Part shown: in pieces, positions 23,409-33,647 of the stretch
Layout of the letters: each line of letters begins with the position of its first letter
How positions within the stretch are numbered: position 1 is the stretch's first letter
Source of the DNA: Gigaspora margarita
Lineage: Eukaryota > Glomeromycota > Glomeromycetes > Diversisporales > Gigasporaceae
Direction of reading: 5' to 3'
Length of the DNA: 64,000 nt
NCBI GenBank assembly: GCA_009809945.1
Contig: WTPW01002252.1
Span: forward strand, 14,344-78,343
Position numbers and translations under genes: made by a program
The notes under the pieces: generated by a model
The model's database searches: none
Told to the model about the DNA's origin: nothing
What the model saw: only the letters and a program-made list of their open reading frames with translations

Positions 23409-24046
23409 NNNNNNNNNNNNNNNNNNNNNNNNNNNNNNNNNNNNNNNNNNNNNNNNNNNNNNNNNNNNNNNNNNNNNNNNNNNNNNNNNNNNNNNNNNNN
23501 NNNNNNNNNNNNNNNNNNNNNNNNNNNNNNNNNNNNNNNNNNNNNNNNNNNNNNNNNNNNNNNNNNNNNNNNNNNNNNNNNNNNNNNNNNNNNNNNNNNN
23601 NNNNNNNNNNNNNNNNNNNNNNNNNNNNNNNNNNNNNNNNNNNNNNNNNNNNNNNNNNNNNNNNNNNNNNNNNNNNNNNNNNNNNNNNNNNNNNNNNNNN
23701 NNNNNNNNNNNNNNNNNNNNNNNNNNNNNNNNNNNNNNNNNNNNNNNNNNNNNNNNNNNNNNNNNNNNNNNNNNNNNNNNNNNNNNNNNNNNNNNNNNNN
23801 NNNNNNNNNNNNNNNNNNNNNNNNNNNNNNNNNNNNNNNNNNNNNNNNNNNNNNNNNNNNNNNNNNNNNNNNNNNNNNNNNNNNNNNNNNNNNNNNNNNN
23901 NNNNNNNNNNNNNNNNNNNNNNNNNNNNNNNNNNNNNNNNNNNNNNNNNNNNNNNNNNNNNNNNNNNNNNNNNNNNNNNNNNNNNNNNNNNNNNNNNNNN
24001 NNNNNNNNNNNNNNNNNNNNNNNNNNNNNNNNNNNNNNNNNNNNNN
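23409..24046. other. Assembly gap (638 N)
   Basis: A run of 638 undetermined bases inside the CATCAGC element. Its length need not be the true distance. Open frames drawn through it are meaningless. Confidence 0.99.
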
Positions 24047-24911
24047 AAGTGCCAGAATAAAATAAATTAATAAAAAAAATATAAAAAAAAAACAAAAACA
24101 AAAAGTGTCAAACAAAAAAATAAATGTAGCGAAACCTTGCGAAAACTTGCAAAAACTTGCACCTAACTAAATCATTTCTCTAAAGTCACGTTCTTAGAAA
24201 TTTCGAAATTGCTGAAGAAATTAGTTGTTCGTTCTTGTAGCATATCGAAATTCTGAGTTGGCTTGCAAAGTCAATTTTTGTTTTCGCAATGTGCCGAAAA
24301 GTTTTTGGTTTTATTGCAAAGGGTTTGTAAAGTGTGAAAAAAATTAAAAAATAAATAAATAAATAAAAAAAAGAAAAACAAAATGAAAACAAAAAAACAA
24401 AACAAAACTAAAAACAATGTAAAACAAAGCAAAAGAAAAAAAAATAATGTAAAACTGTATAGAAGATCTAATTTATAAACAAAGATCTGATCTGATCTTG
24501 TAATATATTAATTTTGATACATCATACAACATTTCGAAGTATTTCGAAAATAGTTCAATGCGTTCTAGGCATGACCCAGATTACAGATCTACTGATCTAG
24601 TCTATCTAGCCAGTTCTAAAATATTTCGAATTATTTCGATTACAAAATATTTCAAAAAATATTTCAAATCTACTTTTGAAATATTTCGAAACTACTGTCT
24701 TCCTCCTCTACAATTACCTCCTTAATAGTCACAACCTCTATATAAACACACAAATTTTAACAACCATTTTTTTTATATATAAAATACCTTTATATAATTA
24801 CAAATAGCTTATAATCACTATCATATTCTTTATAAGATTTTTGAGATTTTTTTATTAGTAAAATACTCTTATATAATCACAATATCATATATAAAAGTCT
24901 AAATTTTACTA

Positions 24912-25431
24912 CTATAGATTCCCGAAAGTAAGCTATATTTTGTTATGCAAAAAATCAGAAGTTTGCTTGTTTTGGATTAAATTTAGTTTTTAGTGATCGC
25001 AAGTAGTTGCTATATAGTAAAGTCCAAATTTTACTAAATAAATCGATTATAATCGCTTAAGTAAACTTGTTCATAAGATCTAAATGCATATACTCAAATT
25101 TTTATCCAAATTGGAATATTTTTTATTATTTGACTTTTAATTTTTACATTCGTCGAATATTTTTTTAAAAAATTTTATTTTTATCGTCGAAAATAAAAGT
25201 CAAAAGTCAAATAATGAAATGTTCTTTAATTTTGCTAAAAATTTTACTGTATGTGTATTTTGATCTTCTTAATAAGTTTACTTAAGCGATTATCATCGAT
25301 TTATATAGTAAAATTTGGACTTTACTATGTAGTGACTATTATCAATCGTGAGAGTAGCTTATTTTTGAGTAAATAAGTTTTTGGGTTTTTTGGTCAAAAC
25401 AAAGAGGTAGCTTATTTTCGGGAATCTATAG
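24912..25431. mobile_element. MITE of the AATAAGCTACC family, nested copy
   Basis: CTATAGATTCCCGAAAGTAA on the left mirrors the right end TTATTTTCGGGAATCTATAG, with TA on both sides. The centre is the same long palindrome as at 1100-1530. Non-coding. Confidence 0.75.
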
Positions 25432-25822
25432 TAAGTAAATTGATTAACATATTAAGAAAGCTGCTTGACATGCAAATTATACATATTCTGGAATTTTGAC
25501 AAACTTGACAAACTATTATTTTTATTATATGTTGGACAAAAAAATAATTATTTTTTTTCGTCTAAAGAAATTAATTAATAAAAGTTCGTCCAAATCATAT
25601 GAAATTTTTAGGATATGTGTAATTTGTTATTCCAAACAACTTTACTTAATGCATAAAAGTTGATTCACTTAGTACAATTTGGACTTTTATATGTAGCAAC
25701 TATTTGTGATTATAATATTTACTTCTATATAATCACATAATATAAACATAGTATTAAATGTGATTATATAGGGTAATTACTATATAATCACACCTCTTTA
25801 TAATCACCATTTTTGCTGCAAC

Positions 25823-26238
25823 TAGGGATGTTAACGGAGTGCTCCAGGGTGGCGTGGTGCATACTCTTGCAGAGTATCTCTTAACACCACACCACACTGA
25901 AGTATGAATCAGAGCATACTCCAAAGTGTAACCCGGAGTATAATCCAGAGCATAACCCAGAGTACTATGTGTTAAGCACTATGTAATACTCCGGAGTTTA
26001 TAGTACCGTATTTTCCCGAAAATATGCTACCTTATTTTGGGGAAATATAGTAAAAAATATATATACAATAATACTCCGGAGTATAATCCATTTTGTATTA
26101 GTAGTATTACTCCGGAGCAATTACTCCTATTAATAATATCTTAGTAATCCGAGGTGGTGTCATGTCTAGATCACACCGGTATAGAGTGGGTTATACTCCA
26201 CAGTTACTCTGGAGTACCTTACTCCATTAACATCCCTA
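25823..26238. mobile_element. hAT-like element with TACTCCGGAGTA palindromes
   Basis: The ends TAGGGATGTTAACGG and TTAACATCCCTA are flanked by GCTGCAAC (25815-25822) and GCTGTAAC (26239-26246), an 8-bp duplication with one mismatch. The interior repeats ACTCCGGAGT, CCGGAGTA and CCAGAGCATA words. The assembly repeats it at 26680-27095. Non-coding. A 45-bp TIR element is nested at 26006-26050. Confidence 0.75.
26006..26050. mobile_element. Minimal 45-bp TIR element
   Basis: CCGTATTTTCCCGAAAATAT on the left and GGGGAAATATAG on the right, with TA at both edges and GCTACC between them, look like a miniature member of the AATAAGCTACC family. It lies inside the hAT-like element 25823-26238, and again at 26863-26907 in the duplicated unit. 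Confidence 0.45.
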
Positions 26239-27940
26239 GCTGTAACCAACCGCGTGATTATAGAGAAGGAAGACNCGGGAATCTATAGTAAGTAAATTGA
26301 TTAACATATTAAGAAAGCTGCTTGACATGCAAATTATACATATTCTGGAATTTTGACAAACTTGACAAACTATTATTTTTATTATATGTTGGACAAAAAA
26401 ATAATTATTTTTTTTCGTCTAAAGAAATTAATTAATAAAAGTTCGTCCAAATCATATGAAATTTTTAGGATATGTGTAATTTGTTATTCCAAACAACTTT
26501 ACTTAATGCATAAAAGTTGATTCACTTAGTACAATTTGGACTTTTATATGTAGCAACTATTTGTGATTATAATATTTACTTCTATATAATCACATAATAT
26601 AAACATAGTATTAAATGTGATTATATAGGGTAATTACTATATAATCACACCTCTTTATAATCACCATTTTTGCTGCAACTAGGGATGTTAACGGAGTGCT
26701 CCAGGGTGGCGTGGTGCATACTCTTGCAGAGTATCTCTTAACACCACACCACACTGAAGTATGAATCAGAGCATACTCCAAAGTGTAACCCGGAGTATAA
26801 TCCAGAGCATAACCCAGAGTACTATGTGTTAAGCACTATGTAATACTCCGGAGTTTATAGTACCGTATTTTCCCGAAAATATGCTACCTTATTTTGGGGA
26901 AATATAGTAAAAAATATATATACAATAATACTCCGGAGTATAATCCATTTTGTATTAGTAGTATTACTCCGGAGCAATTACTCCTATTAATAATATCTTA
27001 GTAATCCGAGGTGGTGTCATGTCTAGATCACACCGGTATAGAGTGGGTTATACTCCACAGTTACTCTGGAGTACCTTACTCCATTAACATCCCTAGCTGT
27101 AACCAACCGCGTGATTATAGAGAAGGAAGACAGTATTTTCGAAATATTTCGAAACCTGAAATCTTTCGAAATATATTCTGAAATATTTCGAAATATATTG
27201 CGATATGCGAAATCTTTCGAAAGATTTTGCAGTAACTCAAGATCTTTTGAAAGATTTCGGTATATAAATTTGCTGATGTAGCTTATTTTTGAATTGTTAA
27301 TTTTTTAAAAAATTGAAAAAATATACTAATAAAAAATTGTCCAAATAACATGAAATTTTTACTTTAAGTATATTTTGATGCTGAAACAAGTTTACTTAAT
27401 AGCATTTTTGAGGTTTACTTAGTAAAATTTGGACTTTTATATATAGCAACTAATAACACATTTTTTAAAATTTTTAAAAAAAATCAGGAGGGTAACTTAT
27501 TTTCAGAGTAGCTTATTTTTGGGAATATATAGTAATATATGAGTTAGAATAAATTAATAAAAATTTGTGAATTATAAGATTTTATAAAATTTTATTAATA
27601 AAATTCTATAAAATCTTATGATTTACAAAATTTTACTAATTAATCCTAACTTCATATACTAAATAAACTTGTTTAGCACCAAAAAATACATATAAATATA
27701 TTTGAATTAGACTGGTTTGTAGACTTTGAACCAAATTCAAACTAAACCATAATTGAGTCTAAGTCTAGATAAGCAATTTTTTAAGAATTACTAATCCAAA
27801 TTGGCTAAAATCTTAATGTGTTGTAGCCAAATATTATATATATCTTTAGAAAATTTTTTATTTAATTTGGATTAGTAATTGTAAAGAAAATCATAGGCAA
27901 ATATTAATATAAAATAAAATTTTTATATTTTTAATTATTA

Positions 27941-28474
27941 GGGAGCATCCATAAATAAGTTATGCTTGAGGGGGGTCCCCCAAAATATAACAATTTTTCA
28001 ATATGTAGGGGGTCCCCCAGAACATAATCCAATTTTTTAATAAAAATTTGTCTAAAACTTGATCCAGTGGTCCAAATTGGATGATTTTGGTACTATTTGA
28101 ATCGTCTCGAGAAGAGGATTCGAATGGTACCAAAATTATTTTGATTTATTTGGATCACTGGATCACATTTTATTAATAAAATACTATTAGTTATTATGTT
28201 TTCTTATAAAATTACTATAAAATCAATAGTATTTTATTAATAAAACATGAACTAGTAATCCAAATCAAATGTTTTTAGTACCATTGGATTCATCTCATAG
28301 AGACGAATCGAATAATACCAAAATCATCCAAATCAGATCATTGGGTCATAATATATTCAAGTTTTTGTAAAATTTTATATATAAACATATGGATTTTTAA
28401 ATTTTTTTTTATATAGTAGAGGAGGGTCAAGAGCTACTATATAGGGGTACATAATGTTATTTATGGATGCCCCC
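27941..28474. mobile_element. PIF/Harbinger-like MITE, copy 2
   Basis: GGGAGCATCCATAAATAAGT on the left mirrors TTATTTATGGATGCCCCC on the right, with TTA on both sides (27938-27940, 28475-28477). The same internal palindrome as copy 1 (GAATCGTCTCGAGAAGAGGA and its counterpart near 28280) is present. Non-coding. Confidence 0.8.
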
Positions 28475-28967
28475 TTATTATTAAAAATGTTATATAGTTA
28501 TTTTGGACAATTTTGATTGGCTAATAATACTATATTATATCCTTTAGTTGATAAAGGTTTGCAGACAAATTTGCCTGCATAATTACTATAAATATACCTC
28601 TGATCTACTTTTTTAATCATTTAAAATATTTAAATAAAATTTGGTATAATAATATTTGAAATAAGAAAAAATTGCATTCTGAAAAAACTCTTTCCAGTTA
28701 CATTAAAAATCACAACAAAATTGGAAAGAAACAAACAAATACACAATATTGTCGCAATAATACTGTTGATACATAACTAATTAATTAACTAACTATATCC
28801 TCTATCTTTGGCTATACGAAAACCACCATTAAGAGGAACTGGAAAACAGCCCTACTCACACCGTCATCCTTTCATCGACTAACGCCTTCCCTTTGGGGAA
28901 AGAAACACAGCTTCGTAAAGGGTTAATACACATAGACAAAACCTGACTGGTACATAACAATAGTGAA

Positions 28968-29396
28968 ATGCCAAAACATAAGAAGAAGGCCAAATACGGA
29001 CATCAATCAACACCTCTAGACACTACGTCTAACTACTACACTGTTATACCCGCTGAAAAAATAAACTTGGACGCCTCTACTCAACAAAATACACTAGAAA
29101 GTGGCAATCCCAGCTCACCCCCAACAAATCCAATAATGACGTCATCACAACAAAACACAACTATAATCCAGGAAACTCCCACGATCATGGACATCACACA
29201 GCCAGATAAAGAACACACAACAACAAATCAGGAAATTCCCACGATTATGGACAACAATCAACCGGATTTGGACGACAATCAACCGGATGCTCCCATGGAT
29301 ACGAATACTACTGAATCGAGAACACAGAACCCATACCCAACTGATCAAAATAATCATGCCCGGCCCAACCCACAACACCGATGGACACAGAAGTGA
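28968..29396 (+). CDS. LINE copy B ORF1, N-terminal part
   Basis: A 142-residue frame that begins with a very basic run (PKHKKKAKYGHQS) and continues as a low-complexity Thr/Gln/Asn/Pro-rich chain with repeated phrases (IPTIMD, NQPD). It overlaps the next frame by 16 nt. It is either the true N-terminus of ORF1 shifted out of frame by one small change near 29380, or a separate short leading ORF. A basic start could bind RNA. No known domain is seen. Confidence 0.5.
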   Translation: MPKHKKKAKYGHQSTPLDTTSNYYTVIPAEKINLDASTQQNTLESGNPSSPPTNPIMTSSQQNTTIIQETPTIMDITQPDKEHTTTNQEIPTIMDNNQPDLDDNQPDAPMDTNTTESRTQNPYPTDQNNHARPNPQHRWTQK

Positions 29397-31339
29397 CGAC
29401 CCCCCTAGCCAACCTACTTACCAGACCGGAGATTGCCAGAGAGATTGTTCCGACCTCACAACATATCCCGGATACATCGATGCCCTATACAGATGAAACT
29501 GATAGCCAGGATGGAAGTGTAATGGACACCGATTCTAATCACACAATACAAGATGAAGACATACCAGACAAAGGGAAACAACCCAGCTACAGTCAAGTTG
29601 TCTCGGGAACGAAAATGCCAAGAGTGACTAGAACACCGAACCCGTTTAAGCTAGAAAGAGAAACAAAATGGACCAAACAATTTAACTCTGCTTTAGCAAA
29701 ATTAAGAAAAGCTCAATTACCTAAGTTCGATACAAAAACTTGGAATCGCAACAAAATCAGAGGAAGCCTGCCCACCAAGGAAGGTCTACTAGAATTTATC
29801 AAATACAAACTAAATACGCTCCCTCCCTCTCACTCGATTCCACCTGCGATCTCGATGAAGTTCAAACACAAAGACACAGCATTTTTCCGTAGCTTTACTC
29901 GCACGAATACGAATAGATCTCAACACCAAATCGAATTTAATAACTTATTCATACAAGCCCTTGACTCCTATAAAAAACAACATAACGTTCTTGCTACCAA
30001 CAAACATAATAGAAACCAGATATTCGAACTTGTGCGTGCAAAATTGGCGATTGATTATCTAACAAATCTAAACATCTTTGAATTAGACGCTTGGGAAATT
30101 ACTAGATACGTCCTATACCTATCAAATTTTGCAAAAATCAATATAGAAATGAGCTTTGATGAAATTCGCCTTATTGTATCTGAAGCTTTTACGGATACAA
30201 AAGTTGAACTCCCAGAAAACTACACTACATTGCATCAGGAAATCCACGTGGCACTTCCTTTCAACCTACTAATAGAGAATCGTCAATACCTTGGCTCAAG
30301 TATTAAAATCCTGAGAACGGTTTTTAAATTCGATGTACTCCCAGACTGCTATATCGCTGACTCCCGAGCTCCTCTTTCTGCCTCATGCTCTGATTTGAAT
30401 GACACAGTAAAAAAAATGGTTCTAATCACCAAAGTAGAACACCTAAAAGACCTATCTGAATATAGACGTACACTTCAGAAATACTATACCTTCACGAGAA
30501 TTCTGGATAGTTACTTCCAATTACCCACACCTAAGCCACCACTTCCTCTTACCCCACAGGAACTAACCCCGAGATTGAAAGAACAATTCTCATTCTTCCC
30601 TCGGAATAAGGAAGACTTTAAAGAGCACGTGAGAGCACTCAGAGCAGTCTATAAATTCAATAGACTACTGAACGACTATTTAATTCCACGCAAACACCTC
30701 CCTGACAATCCGCTTGACTTAGGATGGAAAGGCACCACCTTCCCTATGACCACAAAGGAAGAGGTCAATGACTTCCTGGAGGCAATCCCGTACTATTACA
30801 ACTTACCGGAACCCTTACCTCTAGCATATGCCAACTTCAATTATACCTACAAACCTACCTTACCGGAACAAGTAAATGAAGTAGTCCTAGTAAATATAAC
30901 AACTCCAATTAAAAGTAGAAAGGAATTATCGATAGCAGCTCAGGCCCTACGCGAGCACTACTACTTCCACAAGATCCCTGAATCTTGGATCGAAATTGAA
31001 ACAACTGAACCAATGACAAAATTAACTAGGGACGGAAATCCATATCTACCTTCTACCCAAAAAGAGCTCGAACAAAGCCTAAAGGATGGAAACATCACAG
31101 ATATAGAGATACCAATTAAAAAACATCAAAAGATTGAAAGCACGATAGATCAACTTCATAAGAAGTTCATATTCGCAAACGCTCCTAGCTACTTGTTTGA
31201 CCACCTCGAAGACCTACCACAACCTGGGTTCGACCTATTTGAGGAAGCGCCCACTCCAACTAAAAAAACAACAAATATCAAAGACGTAGATATACGCATG
31301 ACCAAACAAACAACCACTGACCCCAAAATTAATGGTTGA
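29381..31339 (+). CDS. LINE copy B ORF1 protein (652 residues)
   Basis: It is the presumed RNA-binding partner of the ORF2 enzyme in the LINE ribonucleoprotein. Residues 1-95 are polar and acidic and include SYSQVVSG (about 69-76), a motif common ahead of ORF1 cores. I see no CCHC knuckle and no clear RRM. Instead the C-terminal two thirds is built from about five degenerate units ending in LRxxYxFxxLPxxYI: LRTVFKFDVLPDCYI (311-325), LQKYYTFTRILDSYFQLP (365-382), LRAVYKFNRLLNDYLIP (420-436), LREHYYFHKIPESWIEI (523-539) and LHKKFIFANAPSYLF (592-606). Its stop overlaps the ORF2 start by 8 nt. Translation of ORF2 by reinitiation is an inference. Confidence 0.75.
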   Translation: MDTEVTTPLANLLTRPEIAREIVPTSQHIPDTSMPYTDETDSQDGSVMDTDSNHTIQDEDIPDKGKQPSYSQVVSGTKMPRVTRTPNPFKLERETKWTKQFNSALAKLRKAQLPKFDTKTWNRNKIRGSLPTKEGLLEFIKYKLNTLPPSHSIPPAISMKFKHKDTAFFRSFTRTNTNRSQHQIEFNNLFIQALDSYKKQHNVLATNKHNRNQIFELVRAKLAIDYLTNLNIFELDAWEITRYVLYLSNFAKINIEMSFDEIRLIVSEAFTDTKVELPENYTTLHQEIHVALPFNLLIENRQYLGSSIKILRTVFKFDVLPDCYIADSRAPLSASCSDLNDTVKKMVLITKVEHLKDLSEYRRTLQKYYTFTRILDSYFQLPTPKPPLPLTPQELTPRLKEQFSFFPRNKEDFKEHVRALRAVYKFNRLLNDYLIPRKHLPDNPLDLGWKGTTFPMTTKEEVNDFLEAIPYYYNLPEPLPLAYANFNYTYKPTLPEQVNEVVLVNITTPIKSRKELSIAAQALREHYYFHKIPESWIEIETTEPMTKLTRDGNPYLPSTQKELEQSLKDGNITDIEIPIKKHQKIESTIDQLHKKFIFANAPSYLFDHLEDLPQPGFDLFEEAPTPTKKTTNIKDVDIRMTKQTTTDPKING

Positions 31340-32063
31340 ACAAACAAAANGCGAAAGTTCATCCTNGATGACTACAAGAATTTCACCTNACAATAATAAT
31401 AATCCTATTNATACACCAAATAATATAGATACTACTCCTCCAACAATAAGCAAACAACTTGTAATAGATCAAAATGAGATTAATATTGCCACTCACAACA
31501 TTAGAGGCATGTCCAAGCTCAGAAAAATACACGACTGGATTGACTATTGCCTAGAATCCAACCTTCACATAATTGCTCTAACAGAAACGAAACTGACTAC
31601 CGCTAGAGCAACTAATNTAACTAACCCGCTATATTCNTTCTTTACCTCCAACTTTGAGACACAGAACCTACCCCATAGTGGACCCAGTCTTGGTACCGTA
31701 CTAATGGTCTGTAACCAACTCCAACTGTACATACATAATATTCAAACCCTACCAGGCACCGTAATATACATCGACTTCTACTTTCCAAATAACAAGACAC
31801 GAATAATATCTACATACCTGCCATCGGCCACTAATCACCACCAACTAAACAAGCTAACTCAAGAAAAATTCTTCAGATGGTTCCTAGAGTCAAAAAACAA
31901 AAACTGGAATGTGTTTCTTTTGGGAGACTTAAACGCAAACCTACTTCGAGATAAAAGACTCCCCTCTTCAAAAATCTGCTGGCCACTAACGCCCTTAGCC
32001 TCTTATCATTTTATGACATCACCGAACCAACTTGGACAAACTCTACTGCCAGTAGCCAAATAG
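31332..32063 (+). pseudogene. LINE copy B ORF2, endonuclease N-part
   Basis: The ATG overlaps the ORF1 stop. After a polar leader, the APE-type endonuclease motifs are INIATHNIRG, IIALTETKL, VIYIDFYFP and FLLGDLNANLLRD. This domain nicks the target DNA that primes reverse transcription. Seven ambiguous bases occur between 31350 and 31637. The frame changes near 31970, so the last 30 residues of this open frame are not native. Confidence 0.75.
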
Positions 32064-32605
32064 ATGATATTTGGATCCCCTCAGAAATATCCCAAAAAAC
32101 AGGCAAACTAACCATCACTGATGCTAGATTTATCACAGACAGTGACCACAAAATTATCTCGACTACTTGGCACATAGAGATTTATAAACAAAATACCCCT
32201 CATAATAAAAAGCGGAAAAGAAAGATTTATCACTATGCCAAGATGACGAAAGAAAATTGGGAGAACTTTACAGCTGATGTTGACATGATCTTTAAAGATG
32301 ATCAAAGCGCAGATAACTCGACTTGGAACTCGCACGAGTTAAACAAAGCCTGGCATACCTGGTCTGCCACAGTGAAAAGAATAATCAACAGACACATCCC
32401 ATACACCTATACCAGTCCTAAAAATTTTAACACCTTGTCACTTAAAGCTACTCACCTCCATTTGGCGCTAAAAGCTATTAACCGATGCCTTAGACTCCTA
32501 ACAATGAAACCTCCTGACATTATATTGGAAAAATGCAACAAATTCTTACATACGACCTCAACCCTCGCTAAACTTGAAATCACCCCTTTCCCAATCAGAC
32601 ATTGA
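31970..32605 (+). pseudogene. LINE copy B ORF2, endonuclease C-part and linker
   Basis: It continues the endonuclease in another frame with SQIDDIWIPSE, then the TDSDHKIIST motif that carries the catalytic-type Asp-His pair. The linker region follows (MTKENWENFTADVDMIF, HELNKAWHTWSATVKRIINR). It overlaps the next frame near 32574-32605, where a second frame change lies. Confidence 0.75.
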
Positions 32606-33647
32606 CTCTCCTTCCCCAACAACCTCTCAACTACAACAAATTAAACACACAATTTGGACGGCACGTAACCTGGAGAAGCTCCAAGAACAATCCAATAGAA
32701 TTCAACACTTCGTTAATCGACATTATAATGATTTTAAAGGAAATACCAGTAGAATGATAGATAGCATTCTCAAACGTAGACCAGACCCCGTGCGCACTAA
32801 TAAAATAATCCTCCCTGATCAGGTCTTAACAGACAGATCTGAAATAAAGACACATATACGATCACACTTTATGTCATGGACCAGAAACAACCCACCCGAC
32901 TCCATATATGAACAAGAATGGGAAGAGGCCTACCTCCCAATAGACAAAATTGACCCTACAATTTATGAACCATTAACCNNGCCGATTACAATGACAGAAC
33001 TNCAAGAGACCATTANCAAAACACCAATAAACNAAGCCACTNGACCACTTGCTATCGCAAATGAGATCCTCCAACACCTCCCACAATCGGCACTAACCAT
33101 ACTACTAAAAATCTTTAATCATTGCATTACTTTGAGCGAGACATCAAAACAATGGCTACGGGCAAATATTTGGCCCATCCCCAAAAAACAAGAATACAGA
33201 TATGACCTCAGCACAACACGTCCCATAACTCTCATAGACCATACACGCAAATGCTTTACCAAGATTCTGACTTCGAGAATGACCCATATTATAATGAAGA
33301 ATGATATACTCTCACCACACAACTACGCCGCCTTCCCGCACCAATCAACTATCCAACCAGTAGCACAGTTTACACAAATCCTAGAAGACACACTAGTATG
33401 CCATAAAGAAATTTGGGCATTATCGCAAGACATGTCGAAAGCATTTGACTCTGTCCATATTAACACACTATCAAAAGCACTCCACTGCATAAAAATCCCC
33501 GCTACCATAATAAACCTTCTCACCTATCTACTTTCAAACCGAACAAATCAATTTATTACCGACCTAGGCTTCACTGACCCCTACCCGGTACAGGATGGGA
33601 TCGACCAAGGAGACCTTTTCTCCGCTGCTATGGAAAGTCTATTATGA
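32574..33647 (+). pseudogene. LINE copy B ORF2, reverse transcriptase N-half
   Basis: The sequence contains the fingers and first palm motifs: MIDSILKRRPDPVR, NIWPIPKKQEYRYDLSTTRP, TLIDHTRKCFTKIL, LSQDMSKAFDSVHI (catalytic Asp) and VQDGIDQGDLFS. Undetermined bases occur at 32979-33042. The frame changes just after IDQG near 33610; copy A reads through the same point as SIDQSKTFSPLLW. Confidence 0.8.

Larger units (their letters stand above)
25419..27131. repeat. Exact 856-bp tandem duplication joined by one N
   Basis: Sequence 25419-26274 appears identical by eye to 26276-27131 (offset 857), with a single N at 26275 between them. The unit contains the end of the MITE 24912-25431 and a whole hAT-like element. 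The join (GAAGAC, N, CGGGAATC) does not coincide with any element boundary. The most likely cause is two overlapping contig ends that were abutted instead of merged. Confidence 0.85.
24695..27133. mobile_element. CTGTCTTCC-ended TIR element, TA duplication
   Basis: The ends CTGTCTTCCTCCTCTA and TAGAGAAGGAAGACAG are TIRs, with TA on each side (24693-24694, 27134-27135). The non-inserted interior is made of degenerate repeats of a word like CTCTATATAATCAC in both orientations. It is interrupted by a MITE (24912-25431) and a hAT-like element (25823-26238), and its right half is duplicated in the assembly. Confidence 0.7.
22888..27278. mobile_element. CATCAGC-ended TIR element, copy 2
   Basis: It starts CATCAGCAAAATAAAT and ends ATTTGCTGATG, with TA duplicated at 22886-22887 and 27279-27280. 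It shares with copy 1 (6336-8123) the CGAAATATTTCG tracts, a GGGGTCGCAGGAGGTAAT block near 23131 and TTGCGAAAACTTGC words near 24130. A sequencing gap (23409-24046) hides part of it, and another TIR element occupies 24695-27133. No coding frame is visible outside the gap. Confidence 0.75.
22824..27532. mobile_element. MITE of the AATAAGCTACC family split by a nested element
   Basis: The outer ends (TTGTATATTTCC on the left, GGGAATATATAG on the right, TA on both sides) and the body match the copy at 11977. Its sequence stops at GAAG, then TA, at 22887 and resumes with TA then GCTTATTTTT at 27279; between them lies the CATCAGC element 22888-27278. Without the insertion it would be about 315 bp. 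Confidence 0.75.

Noticed and set aside
23375-24115. Long minus-strand open frames of more than 230 codons
   Set aside because: They consist almost entirely of undetermined bases in the assembly gap.
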